This document shows positions 8,702 through 16,834 of a stretch of DNA of 33,627 bases, piece by piece. Under the pieces are notes generated by a model that saw nothing but the letters and a program-made list of their open reading frames with translations, was not told the origin of the DNA and did no database searches. Location of the stretch: contig JADFXQ010000019.1 in the NCBI GenBank assembly GCA_015233495.1, forward strand, positions 1-33,627, written 5' to 3'. The stretch's first letter is position 1. Each line of letters starts with the position of its first letter. Source of the stretch: Candidatus Omnitrophota bacterium (GTDB lineage Bacteria > Omnitrophota > Gorgyraeia > Zapsychrales > Zapsychraceae). The translations under genes and the position numbers were made by a program.

Positions 8702-8718
8702 AGAACAAAAAACGGATT

Positions 8719-9756
8719 ATGGAAGACGGACGAAAAATCATCTTTAACAAAGAGTCTGAGGAAGACAGTGTTTATAGCTTGTCTTTGCGTCCGGCGGTTT
8801 TGAACGATTTTGTCGGCCAAAAGGATTTGGTCAATAATTTGCGGATTTCCATTCAGGCCGCGCGGCAGCGGGGAGAGCCCCTGGAACATATGTTATTTTC
8901 CGGCCCTCCGGGTTTGGGCAAAACCACGTTGGCCAACATTGTCACGCATGAGATGAACGCCCGGATTACGATCACGTCCGGACCGGCGATTGAGCGGGCC
9001 GGAGATTTGATCGGGGTCTTGACGAATTTGGAAAAGGGGGATGTGCTGTTTATCGATGAAATCCACCGGTTGTCCAAAGTCGTGGAAGAATTTTTATATC
9101 CGGCCATGGAAAATTTCAAGATTGATTTTGTCGTCGATAAAGGTCCGTACGCGAAGACTATCAATTTTAATCTCAAACCGTTTACCTTGATTGGCGCGAC
9201 AACCCGCAGCGGGCTTTTGGCCGCGCCGTTACGGGACCGGTTTGGAATTTTTCATCATTTGGATTTTTATGAAACCGCGGATCTGGCGGAAATCGTGCTG
9301 CGGTCGGCCAAAAAATTAAACGTCGATCTATCGGCGGACGCGGCCCAAGCCTTAGCCAGTCGATCTCGGGGCACGCCGCGGATCGCCAATCGTCTTTTGC
9401 GGCGGGTACGGGATTTTGCCCAAGTCAAGACGCAGATGAATAAGATTTCATTAGAATTGACCGCTCAGGCGATGCAGACTTTGGCAATTGACGATCAAGG
9501 CTTAGACGACCTGGACCGGCGCATGTTGAATGTCATGCGCGAATTTTACCATGGCGGGCCGGTCGGTATTGAGGCTTTGACGGCAACCTTGAATGAGGAG
9601 ATTGATACCCTGGTGGATGTGGTTGAACCTTATCTTTTGAAAATCGGATTTGTCAAACGTACGGCGCGCGGCCGCGCTTTGACGTCTAAGGCGTTAAAAC
9701 ATTGTGGAGTTAAAATTGCCGCGGGGGCAGGGGATTCGGAAGAATTGTTTTCATGA
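8719..9756 (+). CDS. ruvB: Holliday junction branch-migration helicase RuvB
   Basis: RuvB (345 residues) is the AAA+ motor that drives branch migration of Holliday junctions with RuvA. The N-terminal region has the SLRP and DFVGQ motifs. Walker A is GPPGLGKTT (about 55-63), Walker B is FIDEIHR, and the sensor 1 region is LIGATTRSG. The arginine-finger region is LRDRFGI. The C-terminal winged helix (GGPVGIEALTATLNEE, then VEPYLLKIGFVKRTARGR) is complete. ruvA and ruvC are not adjacent. The end overlaps the next gene by four bases. The run ruvB-DUF2905-spoIID-queA-tgt matches a widespread bacterial gene order. Confidence 0.97.
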   Translation: MEDGRKIIFNKESEEDSVYSLSLRPAVLNDFVGQKDLVNNLRISIQAARQRGEPLEHMLFSGPPGLGKTTLANIVTHEMNARITITSGPAIERAGDLIGVLTNLEKGDVLFIDEIHRLSKVVEEFLYPAMENFKIDFVVDKGPYAKTINFNLKPFTLIGATTRSGLLAAPLRDRFGIFHHLDFYETADLAEIVLRSAKKLNVDLSADAAQALASRSRGTPRIANRLLRRVRDFAQVKTQMNKISLELTAQAMQTLAIDDQGLDDLDRRMLNVMREFYHGGPVGIEALTATLNEEIDTLVDVVEPYLLKIGFVKRTARGRALTSKALKHCGVKIAAGAGDSEELFS

Positions 9757-9974
9757 ATATAACCGCGTTAGCCAAAATTTTTATTTTGTCTGGCCTCCTC
9801 TTGACGGGTATGGGAATTTGCATCTGTCTGGGATGCAAGATCCCGGGGTTAGGACGTTTGCCGGGAGATATTTTGATCAAACGACCCAATTTTGTTGTTT
9901 ATTTCCCTCTGATGACCTGTATCCTCATGAGCCTGGTTTTGACCTTTCTATTAAATCTATGGCTGCGAAAATAA
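9753..9974 (+). CDS. DUF2905 small two-helix membrane protein
   Basis: This 73-residue protein has two predicted membrane helices (about 7-27 and 49-69). Between them lies the conserved loop PGLGRLPGDILIKRPNFVVYFPL. The PGLGRLPGDI and NFxxYFPL motifs define the DUF2905 family, whose function is unknown. The gene overlaps ruvB by four bases (ATGA) and spoIID by 16 bases. This position between ruvB and spoIID is common for the family and suggests an envelope role linked to the SpoIID-like protein, but that is inference from context. Confidence 0.85.
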   Translation: MNITALAKIFILSGLLLTGMGICICLGCKIPGLGRLPGDILIKRPNFVVYFPLMTCILMSLVLTFLLNLWLRK

Positions 9975-11236
9975 TACGATTTTTATTGCTGGGCTTGATA
10001 GCCCTTGGCGGAATACCGCGTTTATCCAGCGCGGCCTGGGACGAGCATCCTGCGGCATTATCCGCGCCGCTAACGAACAGTTCGATTAAATCCGCGCCGC
10101 GTCAGGTTCGGGTCTTGGTTTCTAAAAATATTGATAATTTTATTTTATCGACGCTGGGGCCGTATCGTCTTGTTGACTACGCTTCCGGCAAAGAAATCAA
10201 CTTTCGACTGCGCAAATCCCGGGTGGTGGGACTGGCCGATGGGATTCATATTGGGCTATTGGCGACCCGTAGCCGGCGGGTCCGGCTGATCACCGATGAT
10301 GACATTTCGCTTTATCCTCCCCGGCGGGCTGCTCGGAGCAACCCTGCGTCCGGCTCAGAATGGGACCGGGCCTCGCGACGGCGTTATCGGGAGATTATAG
10401 ATATAATTTTAGATGCCCGGCAGCAATTAACGGTGATCAATGTTGTTGATCTGGAATCTTATGTCAAGGGAGTTTTGTATCACGAAGTTTCGCATCGCTG
10501 GCCGGTGGAGGCGATTAAGGCCCAAGCAGTTTGCACGAGATCGTATGTCTGTTATCAAGTCCAAGAAAACCCGAAAAACGATTATGATGTGACGAGTGAT
10601 ATTTATTCTCAGGTTTACGGCGGACGCGGCGCGGAACGGTTCCGGACAACTATTGCCGCAGAAAAAACGCGCGGGCAGGTTTTGACGTATCAAGACAAGA
10701 TTTTACCGGCATTTTTTCACGCGAATTCCGGAGGACACACTGAAGACGTGAACGCCTTATGGAATTTCGGGGATCTGCCGCCTTTGCGGGGAGTCGTCTC
10801 GTTGCAATCCCTGGGCCAGCCCAATGCGCAGTGGAAAAAAAATATGCGGTTAAAAGATATTCAAACACAATTAACCGCGTCGGGTCATCCGATTGGCGCG
10901 ATCGTGAATCTGGAAATTTTGGAACGCAATCAAAGCGGAAGGATCAAAACATTACGCATCACGGATCAATCCGCCAGACAATTACTAATCGCGGGAAAAG
11001 ATTTTCGGCAGATTGTGGGGCCGAATGAGATCCGGAGCAACAATTATTCGATCGTCATTAAAGGTTATTTTATCGATTTTTTTGGCAAAGGCTGGGGGCA
11101 TGGTGTGGGGATGTGCCAATGGGGCGCGTACGCAATGGCGGAGCAGGGCAAAACGTATGAAGATATTTTACGGTTTTATTATCCGGGCGCGGACATGATA
11201 ACGTTGGATGAGTGGGAGAAAAAAGCTTTTAAATAG
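9959..11236 (+). CDS. SpoIID/LytB-domain protein (secreted, cell-wall)
   Basis: The protein (425 residues) begins with a signal peptide (MAAKIIRFLLLGLIALGGIPRLSSA, likely cut after about residue 25). It carries a SpoIID/LytB domain, whose best-known member, SpoIID, is a lytic transglycosylase that cuts denuded glycan during sporulation engulfment. Typical motifs are YVKGVLYHEVSHRWPVEAIKAQAVCTRSY and the C-terminal GWGHGVGMCQWGAYAMAEQGKTYEDILRFYY. I chose the ATG at 9959 because it gives a good signal peptide; the frame is open further upstream but overlaps ruvB and lacks one. No sporulation genes are nearby, so a general role in peptidoglycan remodelling outside the cytoplasm is more likely than sporulation. 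Confidence 0.9.
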   Translation: MAAKIIRFLLLGLIALGGIPRLSSAAWDEHPAALSAPLTNSSIKSAPRQVRVLVSKNIDNFILSTLGPYRLVDYASGKEINFRLRKSRVVGLADGIHIGLLATRSRRVRLITDDDISLYPPRRAARSNPASGSEWDRASRRRYREIIDIILDARQQLTVINVVDLESYVKGVLYHEVSHRWPVEAIKAQAVCTRSYVCYQVQENPKNDYDVTSDIYSQVYGGRGAERFRTTIAAEKTRGQVLTYQDKILPAFFHANSGGHTEDVNALWNFGDLPPLRGVVSLQSLGQPNAQWKKNMRLKDIQTQLTASGHPIGAIVNLEILERNQSGRIKTLRITDQSARQLLIAGKDFRQIVGPNEIRSNNYSIVIKGYFIDFFGKGWGHGVGMCQWGAYAMAEQGKTYEDILRFYYPGADMITLDEWEKKAFK

Positions 11237-11308
11237 AGGTAATATCTTTTTCTCCGGTATTTTTTCGCTGTTAAAGTCGGGACAAGACGGCGGTCACCAA
11301 AATTTATT

Positions 11309-12316
11309 ATGAATTTAAAGGATTTTTATTTCGATCTGCCGGAACATTTAATCGCTCAGCATCCTTTGCACCGCCGGGACCAGGCGCGACTGATGGTGGT
11401 TAATCGAAAGACAGGAGAGATCCGGCTGGATATTTTTCGGCGGCTTGGAGCTTATTTGCCTCCGGATAGTTGTTTGGTTGTGAATGACAGCAAGGTCGTG
11501 CCAGCGCGTTTGATTACGCGCCGTAAAACCGGCGCGGCAGTTGAAATATTTTTGCTGCGGCCTTTGGGGGATGGATATGCTTATGAAGTGCTGCTGCGAC
11601 CGGCGCGGCGGCTGAAGATCGGCGAGAAATTTTTGTTTTGTTCCGGAGCCTTGATCGCGGAGATCATCAGCAAAGAAAATCCGACGGTCCGGTTTAACCG
11701 CAAAGATATCGGGACGTTTTTAAGACGGGTGGGACATATCCCTTTGCCGCCCTATATTCGTCGGGAAGACACGGCCGAAGACCGCAAATATTATCAAACG
11801 GTATACGCGAAAAATGACGGGTCAGTCGCTTCCGCCACCGCGGGACTGCATTTTACTCCAAGTCTGTTGGACCGATTGCGCGGATCCGGGCATACTACGG
11901 AAAGCGTGACATTGCATATCAATTACGGCACGTTTAAGCCGGTGGAAGAACAACGGATTGAAGATCACGTCATGCACTCGGAGAAGTTTCACATTGAACC
12001 GGAAGTTTATGCAAGAATTACGCAAGCAAAACACGACGGCCGCCCGATCGTCGCGGTGGGGACAACAAGTTGCCGGGCCTTGGAATCAGCAGCGCGAGCT
12101 AAAGAATTAAAAGGCGAGACCGACATATTTATTTATCCGGGGTATCAGTTTCAAACCATCGATGCCTTGATCACCAATTTTCATCTGCCGCACAGCACCC
12201 TGTTGATGCTGGTCGCGGCGTTCGCCGGACACGCTTTGATGAAGCAGGCGTATCAGGTTGCAGTGAAGGAGCAATATCGTTTTTTCAGTTACGGCGACGC
12301 GATGCTGATCATTTAA
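11309..12316 (+). CDS. queA: S-adenosylmethionine:tRNA ribosyltransferase-isomerase
   Basis: QueA (335 residues) moves and isomerises the ribosyl group of SAM onto preQ1 in tRNA, giving epoxyqueuosine at wobble position 34. The N-terminus (MNLKDFYFDLPEHLIAQHPLHRRDQARLMVV) and the motifs VVNDSKVVPARL, PLPPYIRR, YQTVYAKNDGSVASATAGLHFT and GTTSCRALES are all diagnostic. The C-terminal IDALITNFHLPHSTLLMLVAAFAG is complete. Length is normal. The gap before it (72 bases) shows no obvious strong ribosome-binding site. It pairs functionally with tgt, the next gene, which performs the preceding step. Confidence 0.97.
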   Translation: MNLKDFYFDLPEHLIAQHPLHRRDQARLMVVNRKTGEIRLDIFRRLGAYLPPDSCLVVNDSKVVPARLITRRKTGAAVEIFLLRPLGDGYAYEVLLRPARRLKIGEKFLFCSGALIAEIISKENPTVRFNRKDIGTFLRRVGHIPLPPYIRREDTAEDRKYYQTVYAKNDGSVASATAGLHFTPSLLDRLRGSGHTTESVTLHINYGTFKPVEEQRIEDHVMHSEKFHIEPEVYARITQAKHDGRPIVAVGTTSCRALESAARAKELKGETDIFIYPGYQFQTIDALITNFHLPHSTLLMLVAAFAGHALMKQAYQVAVKEQYRFFSYGDAMLII

Positions 12317-12323
12317 ATTGTCG

Positions 12324-13554
<1,231 letters not shown>

Positions 13555-13566
13555 TGAATTTTTGAT

Positions 13567-13605
13567 TTGCTTTTTGTTTGATAAAATGTATACTTTAAGT
13601 AGACA
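13567..13605 (+). promoter_or_regulatory. Candidate promoter and palindromic operator of the toxin-antitoxin pair
   Basis: A -35-like TTGCTT (13567-13572) and a -10-like TATACT (13589-13594) are spaced by 16 bases. Overlapping the -10 is a near-perfect palindrome (TGTATACTT, T, AAGTAGACA; 13587-13605; 8 of 9 pairs match). A strong Shine-Dalgarno AGGAGG (13611-13616) follows. This is the layout expected for an autoregulated type II toxin-antitoxin operon, where the antitoxin binds over the -10. Binding is inferred. Confidence 0.6.
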
Positions 13606-13620
13606 TTTATAGGAGGGCTC

Positions 13621-13860
13621 ATGCAAACCACAGTCGTTGATCTTCGTTATCGGATGCGGGATATTTTAAAGGCGCTTGACCGTCGGGAACGGGTTCAGAT
13701 TCTTTATCATGGACGGATCAAGGGAGAAATTGTCCCCGCGGGGGAGCCTTCCGGCGGATTGGTTGAGGAACATCCTTTTTTCGGAATGTATCGGGATCAT
13801 TCTGGTTCGGTTGATAAGACGATGAAGGATTTGCGCAAAGGACGAACGCATGCTTTTTGA
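13621..13860 (+). CDS. Phd/YefM-type antitoxin (VapB-like)
   Basis: A 79-residue protein. Its N-terminal half (TTVVDLRYRMRDILKALDRRERVQILYHGRIKGEIVP) has the shape of Phd/YefM antitoxins: a short DNA-binding fold with a strand-helix-strand pattern and a G-R-x-x-x-E/V-I-V-P finish. The C-terminal half has HPFFGMYRD, then a helix ending LRKGR, which resembles the toxin-neutralising tail of antitoxins paired with PIN toxins. It overlaps the toxin gene by 11 bases, which favours coupled expression with antitoxin first. An AGGAGG ribosome site and the operator just upstream support it. Family assignment is by pattern, not by search. Confidence 0.8.
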   Translation: MQTTVVDLRYRMRDILKALDRRERVQILYHGRIKGEIVPAGEPSGGLVEEHPFFGMYRDHSGSVDKTMKDLRKGRTHAF

Positions 13861-14230
13861 TACGGATATTTTGATTTGGGTCCAAAGAGGGAATACGAAA
13901 GCGGCAAGGCTGATCGATCAAGCGGGGGAACGGTTTATCTCCGCGCAAACTTTTATGGAGTTGTTGCAGGGAGAGTCACACAAACAACAACAAGACAAAG
14001 TAAAGGCTTTTTTGACCCAACGCAATTTTATGATTTTGGCTTTTACGGAAAATATCGGCCATCGAGCTATGGTTTATATGGAGCAATACGCCTTGTCGCA
14101 TGGGATCACCGTTGGTGACGCGATCATTGCCGCGACAGCCGCGGAAAATGATTGTGTTTTGGTCTCGGGAAATGAAAAACATTTCAAGCCACTTTCGGAT
14201 ATTAAACTCAAAATTTTTCGTCCGGATTAG
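13850..14230 (+). CDS. vapC: PIN-domain ribonuclease toxin (VapC-like)
   Basis: A 126-residue PIN domain. The acidic metal-binding residues are visible: D4 in LFDTDILIW, E37 in FMELLQG and D90 in VGDAIIAATA. N108 in SGNEKHF is at the place of the usual TxNxKHF signature. VapC toxins cleave RNA, often tRNA or the sarcin-ricin loop of 23S rRNA, and are held inactive by the antitoxin. All catalytic positions are present, so it is probably active. It overlaps the antitoxin gene by 11 bases. The pair sits between tgt and trmD, which are core genes, so it is a likely later insertion. Codon use is not obviously different from the neighbours. Confidence 0.88.
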   Translation: MLFDTDILIWVQRGNTKAARLIDQAGERFISAQTFMELLQGESHKQQQDKVKAFLTQRNFMILAFTENIGHRAMVYMEQYALSHGITVGDAIIAATAAENDCVLVSGNEKHFKPLSDIKLKIFRPD

Positions 14231-14253
14231 TTTTTTAAAAGATTGGCCTAACT

Positions 14254-15006
14254 ATGCGTTTTGACATCATCACGATTTTCCCGGACATGATTCGTCCTAT
14301 GGTTAATGAGTCTATCTTGAAACGGGCGCAGGAGGCGGGGCGGATTGAAATCCACATTCATGATCTGCGGGATTACACCAAGGATAAACACCGCAAGGTG
14401 GATGACCGGCCGTTTGGCGGCGGGCCGGGCATGGTCATGTCTGCCCAGCCGATTGTCGACGCGGTCAGAAAGATCAAGGGACGGCGCAAGGCTATGGTAA
14501 TTTTGACTTGTCCCAAAGGAACGCCGCTTACCCAGGCCCATGCGAAAAAGCTGGCAAAAGAAAAAAATTTAGTTATAATATGCGGTCATTATGAAGGGAT
14601 CGATGATCGGGTGAATGATTTGGTGGTGGATGAGAGTTTATCGATCGGAGATTATGTGTTGACCGGCGGGGAGTTGCCGGCAGTGGTTTTAGTGGATTGC
14701 GTGGCGCGGCTGGTCCCCGGCGTATTGGGACGGGAATCGTCGTTAACGGATGAATCATTTGAGGCGTCGCGCCTTGAATATCCGCAATACACGCGTCCCG
14801 CGAATTTTCGTGGTCACCCGGTCCCGGATGTGTTATTATCCGGGGATCATAAAAAGATTGACGCCTGGCGGCGGGAGCAATCGCTGGCTGTGACAAAGAA
14901 AAATCGGCCGGATTTGCTGATCGGCACGAGGACACAGGACACAAGATACAAGACACAGGACACAAGACACTGGACACAAGACACAATTAAGGAGCATTCA
15001 TGGTAA
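14254..15006 (+). CDS. trmD: tRNA (guanine-37-N1)-methyltransferase, C-terminus made of repeats
   Basis: TrmD (250 residues) methylates G37 next to the anticodon and prevents +1 frameshifting. The SPOUT core is clear: MRFDIITIFPDMI at the start, DDRPFGGGPGMVM, the trefoil knot (IICGHYEGIDDRV and SIGDYVLTGGELPA), then DESFEASRLEYPQYTRP and HKKIDAWRREQSL. After NRPDLL the normal C-terminal helices are absent. The last 25 residues are encoded by the GACACAR heptamer array (14931-14986) and read as TQDTR-type repeats. The core appears complete, and the C-terminal domain is shortened compared with E. coli. It overlaps rplS by seven bases. The usual upstream partner rimM is not here. Confidence 0.95.
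   Translation: MRFDIITIFPDMIRPMVNESILKRAQEAGRIEIHIHDLRDYTKDKHRKVDDRPFGGGPGMVMSAQPIVDAVRKIKGRRKAMVILTCPKGTPLTQAHAKKLAKEKNLVIICGHYEGIDDRVNDLVVDESLSIGDYVLTGGELPAVVLVDCVARLVPGVLGRESSLTDESFEASRLEYPQYTRPANFRGHPVPDVLLSGDHKKIDAWRREQSLAVTKKNRPDLLIGTRTQDTRYKTQDTRHWTQDTIKEHSW
14931..14986 (+). repeat. Eight tandem GACACAR heptamers inside the end of trmD
   Basis: Eight uninterrupted 7-base units (GACACAG, GACACAA, GATACAA, GACACAG, GACACAA, GACACTG, GACACAA, GACACAA) run into the rplS ribosome-binding site (AAGGAG, 14989-14994). Three units make 21 bases, so the protein shows a seven-residue periodicity with TQDT recurring. The same heptamer is found after infB (6836-6863). Confidence 0.92.
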
Positions 15007-15392
15007 AAAATATTGGAGTATTGCTTAAAAGTTTGGACGCGAAGCAACTTCGCAAAGATATGCCTGAGTTTAATGTCGGCGACTCGGTGAAGATGATGGT
15101 TAAAGTGCAGGAAGGCGATAAAGTCCGTCTGCATCCGTTTGAAGGCACAGTTATCAGCAAAACCGGCCGGGGTTTCCATGCGACATTTACCGTGCGGAAA
15201 GTTTCGTTTGGTGAAGGCGTGGAAAGAATTTTTCCTATTCATAGTCCGGTGATCGAGAGTATGAAGGTGACCAGCCGCGGGGAAGTTAATAAAGCCAAAC
15301 TATATTATCTGCGGACCAGAGTCGGTAAAGGATCGCGCGTTAAAAAAGCGCAGGAACAACAGTCTAATGAGGCCCCAGTCGTCAAAGAATAA
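15000..15392 (+). CDS. rplS: 50S ribosomal protein L19
   Basis: L19 (130 residues) lies at the 30S-50S interface and helps bridge the subunits. The family signature is clear in FNVGDSVKMMVKVQEGDKVRLHPFEGTVISKTGRG, then TFTVRKVSFGEGVERIFPIHSP and LYYLRTRVGKGSRVKK. The family is usually about 115 residues; the extra length is a short Gln/Glu-rich tail. An AAGGAG ribosome site lies five bases before the ATG. It overlaps trmD by seven bases and rnhB by 26 bases. The order trmD-rplS-rnhB-yraN is a common bacterial arrangement. Confidence 0.97.
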   Translation: MVKNIGVLLKSLDAKQLRKDMPEFNVGDSVKMMVKVQEGDKVRLHPFEGTVISKTGRGFHATFTVRKVSFGEGVERIFPIHSPVIESMKVTSRGEVNKAKLYYLRTRVGKGSRVKKAQEQQSNEAPVVKE

Positions 15393-16032
15393 CCAGCGGG
15401 GATATGGCCCGGATTGGCAATATGAAGACCGGGCTTTGGCCCAAGGATATCAGCGGATCGTTGGCGTTGATGAAGCCGGCCGCGGTCCTTTGGCGGGTCC
15501 GGTTGTGGCGGCCGCAGTTATTATTCGAACGCGACAGTTTTCTTCGGTTATTCAAGATTCCAAAAAACTCACAGCTCAACAGCGCGAGTGCGCTTTTGCC
15601 GAAATTATGGATAAAGCCTATTTCGGCATCGGCTTGATTAGTCCCGCGGTTATTGATGAGATCAATATTCTGCGCGCCACGTTTTGGGCGATGACCAACG
15701 CAATCGAGCAGGTCATAGTGCAGATGGAAAAAGTGGAAGCCCAGGAAATTTCTGCTAGCCGGGTGTGTTTGTTAATTGACGGCAACCGGTTTCAATCGGA
15801 TTTGCCCTATGCTGTTCGAACCATTGTCCGGGGTGATGAACAAGCATTCTCCATAGCCTGCGCTTCGATAGTGGCAAAAGTCACTCGGGACCGGGTGCTC
15901 GGCTATTACGATAAAATTTTCCCGCAGTACGGGTTCTCCCGTCATAAAGGTTATCCAACGCTCGAACACCGTCAGGCCATAAAAGAATTCGGTCTGACCA
16001 TGATACACCGTAAGACATTTGCCGTAAAATGA
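15367..16032 (+). CDS. rnhB: Ribonuclease HII
   Basis: RNase HII (221 residues) removes misincorporated ribonucleotides and RNA-DNA hybrids. The catalytic DE motif is in VGVDEAGRGPLAGPVV (D35, E36). The next acidic residue is in CLLIDGNRF, and the fourth motif is ASIVAKVTRDR. HxxKGYPTxxH (SRHKGYPTLEH) near the end completes the signature. The only in-frame ATG that gives a full product starts at 15367, inside the end of rplS (26-base overlap), so about 20 extra residues precede the usual start of the fold. Confidence 0.95.
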   Translation: MRPQSSKNNQRGYGPDWQYEDRALAQGYQRIVGVDEAGRGPLAGPVVAAAVIIRTRQFSSVIQDSKKLTAQQRECAFAEIMDKAYFGIGLISPAVIDEINILRATFWAMTNAIEQVIVQMEKVEAQEISASRVCLLIDGNRFQSDLPYAVRTIVRGDEQAFSIACASIVAKVTRDRVLGYYDKIFPQYGFSRHKGYPTLEHRQAIKEFGLTMIHRKTFAVK

Positions 16033-16055
16033 CCATCGAAAATTTTGACAATATC

Positions 16056-16105
16056 GTAGAGGCAGACCCTGCCAGGCCTGCCGGCTTGTGGCCGCCAGTG
16101 ATCGT
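16056..16105 (+). repeat. GC-rich palindromic repeat, possible copy C
   Basis: Between rnhB and yraN lies a sequence starting GTAGAGGCAGACC, with GGCAG (16061-16065) pairing with CTGCC (16069-16073), followed by a second palindromic block around GGCCTGCCGGC and GTGGCCGCC. The first bases resemble the start of copies A and B (GTAGRGGC). The rest diverges, so family membership is tentative. It also holds an alternative GTG start for yraN. Confidence 0.5.
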
Positions 16106-16510
16106 ATGAATTATAAAAAAATTCCTGAAAATAATAATCGCACAAAAGGCGATATCGGCGAAGACCTGGCGGTGGAATATCTCATCCGTAAAGGTTATGA
16201 GATTATCGAGCGGAATCACAGCAACCCATTCGGCGAAATCGACGTAATCGGCCGCAACAGCGGGAACCTGTGTTTCATTGAAGTGAAGAGCCGTGCCGAC
16301 GACGAGGCGGGCTCACCGTGGGAAGCCGTGACGCGGTATAAACAAAGTAAAATTATCCGCGCTGCCCTTGGGTACATTATGCAAAACAAGGTGGCCGGTC
16401 AACAAGTCCGGTTTGACGTCGTAGCCGTTTACCCAAAAACCGGCCAAGTGGAACTGTTAAAAAACGCGTTTGAAAAAAGCTCCGCCGGCCGCTGGGTCCC
16501 GCCGTTTTAA
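16106..16510 (+). CDS. yraN: UPF0102 (YraN-type) predicted endonuclease-like protein
   Basis: A 134-residue protein of the UPF0102/YraN family, which has a PD-(D/E)xK-like fold. Visible motifs are KGDIGEDLAVEYLIRKGYEIIERN, GEIDVIGR and CFIEVKSR, giving the E, D and ExK residues of the nuclease core, then a C-terminal FDVVAVYP. The function is not firmly known; a role in DNA processing or uptake is suspected from the fold. I chose the ATG at 16106 over the GTG at 16088, which lies in the upstream repeat. It ends the trmD-rplS-rnhB-yraN run, its usual place. Confidence 0.88.
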   Translation: MNYKKIPENNNRTKGDIGEDLAVEYLIRKGYEIIERNHSNPFGEIDVIGRNSGNLCFIEVKSRADDEAGSPWEAVTRYKQSKIIRAALGYIMQNKVAGQQVRFDVVAVYPKTGQVELLKNAFEKSSAGRWVPPF

Positions 16511-16650
16511 GGGTCAAAACTTCAAAGAGGCTATATTTTAAAAATCTATTCGACTTGATCGTTAATGTCTAAAAATACGATTTATGAAAAAATCCCACTT
16601 TCGAAGCAAAATAACCGCGGCATTTAGCTTGATTTGCTTTTTATTTGCAA

Positions 16651-16674
16651 GCCCGCCTGCCGGACAGGCAGACG
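16651..16674 (+). repeat. Short CCTGCCGG-type palindrome
   Basis: CTGCC (16657-16661) and GGCAG (16667-16671) can pair across GGACA; an overlapping alternative is GCCTG with CAGGC. The element shares CCTGCCGG with 16078-16085 between rnhB and yraN. It stands out by its GC content from the AT-rich surroundings. Confidence 0.5.
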
Positions 16675-16698
16675 CAATCCGAATTTTTAAACCTCAAT

Positions 16699-16724
16699 GT
16701 GGAAAAAGTTTTGATTTTTTCCAC
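16699..16724 (+). other. Hairpin with 9-bp stem
   Basis: GTGGAAAAA (16699-16707) and TTTTTCCAC (16716-16724) form a perfect stem with an eight-base loop. It is not followed by a clear U-tract but by TTTCAGG. It could be a weak terminator for the upstream genes; function is unproven. Confidence 0.5.
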
Positions 16725-16834
16725 TTTCAGGTATGACTTTAGTGTTTAAACTCGTTGAAAAATCACGATTCATTCGTTAAGATATTCCAGTCTTAATTTT
16801 GCGTCATTGAGGGTTTATCACTCGGAAAGGGTTT

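Larger units (their letters stand above)
16584..16736 (+). pseudogene. 50-codon ORF with signal peptide, possible gene remnant
   Basis: The frame reads MKKSHFRSKITAAFSLICFL, then FASPPAGQADA and an unrelated-looking tail ending in HFQV and TGA. Basic start, hydrophobic core and small residues before an apparent cut site make a convincing secretion signal, but only about 20 residues follow it. A dispersed CCTGCCGG palindrome lies exactly at the cut-site region. No ribosome-binding site is evident. The most likely reading is the stub of a larger exported protein that was deleted; a genuine small secreted peptide is the alternative. I do not recognise a family. Confidence 0.35.
16511..16834. other. 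324-base gap without a clear gene
   Basis: The stretch is more AT-rich than its surroundings. It holds a 50-codon ORF with a signal-peptide-like start (16584-16736), a short GC-rich palindrome within that ORF (16651-16674), and an AT-rich hairpin (16699-16724). From about 16740 to 16834 I see no ORF or RNA gene; AAAGG precedes the next start codon. Confidence 0.6.

Noticed and set aside
14931-14986. The tandem GACACAR array as a CRISPR
   Set aside because: Units are seven bases with no spacers, and there are no cas genes.
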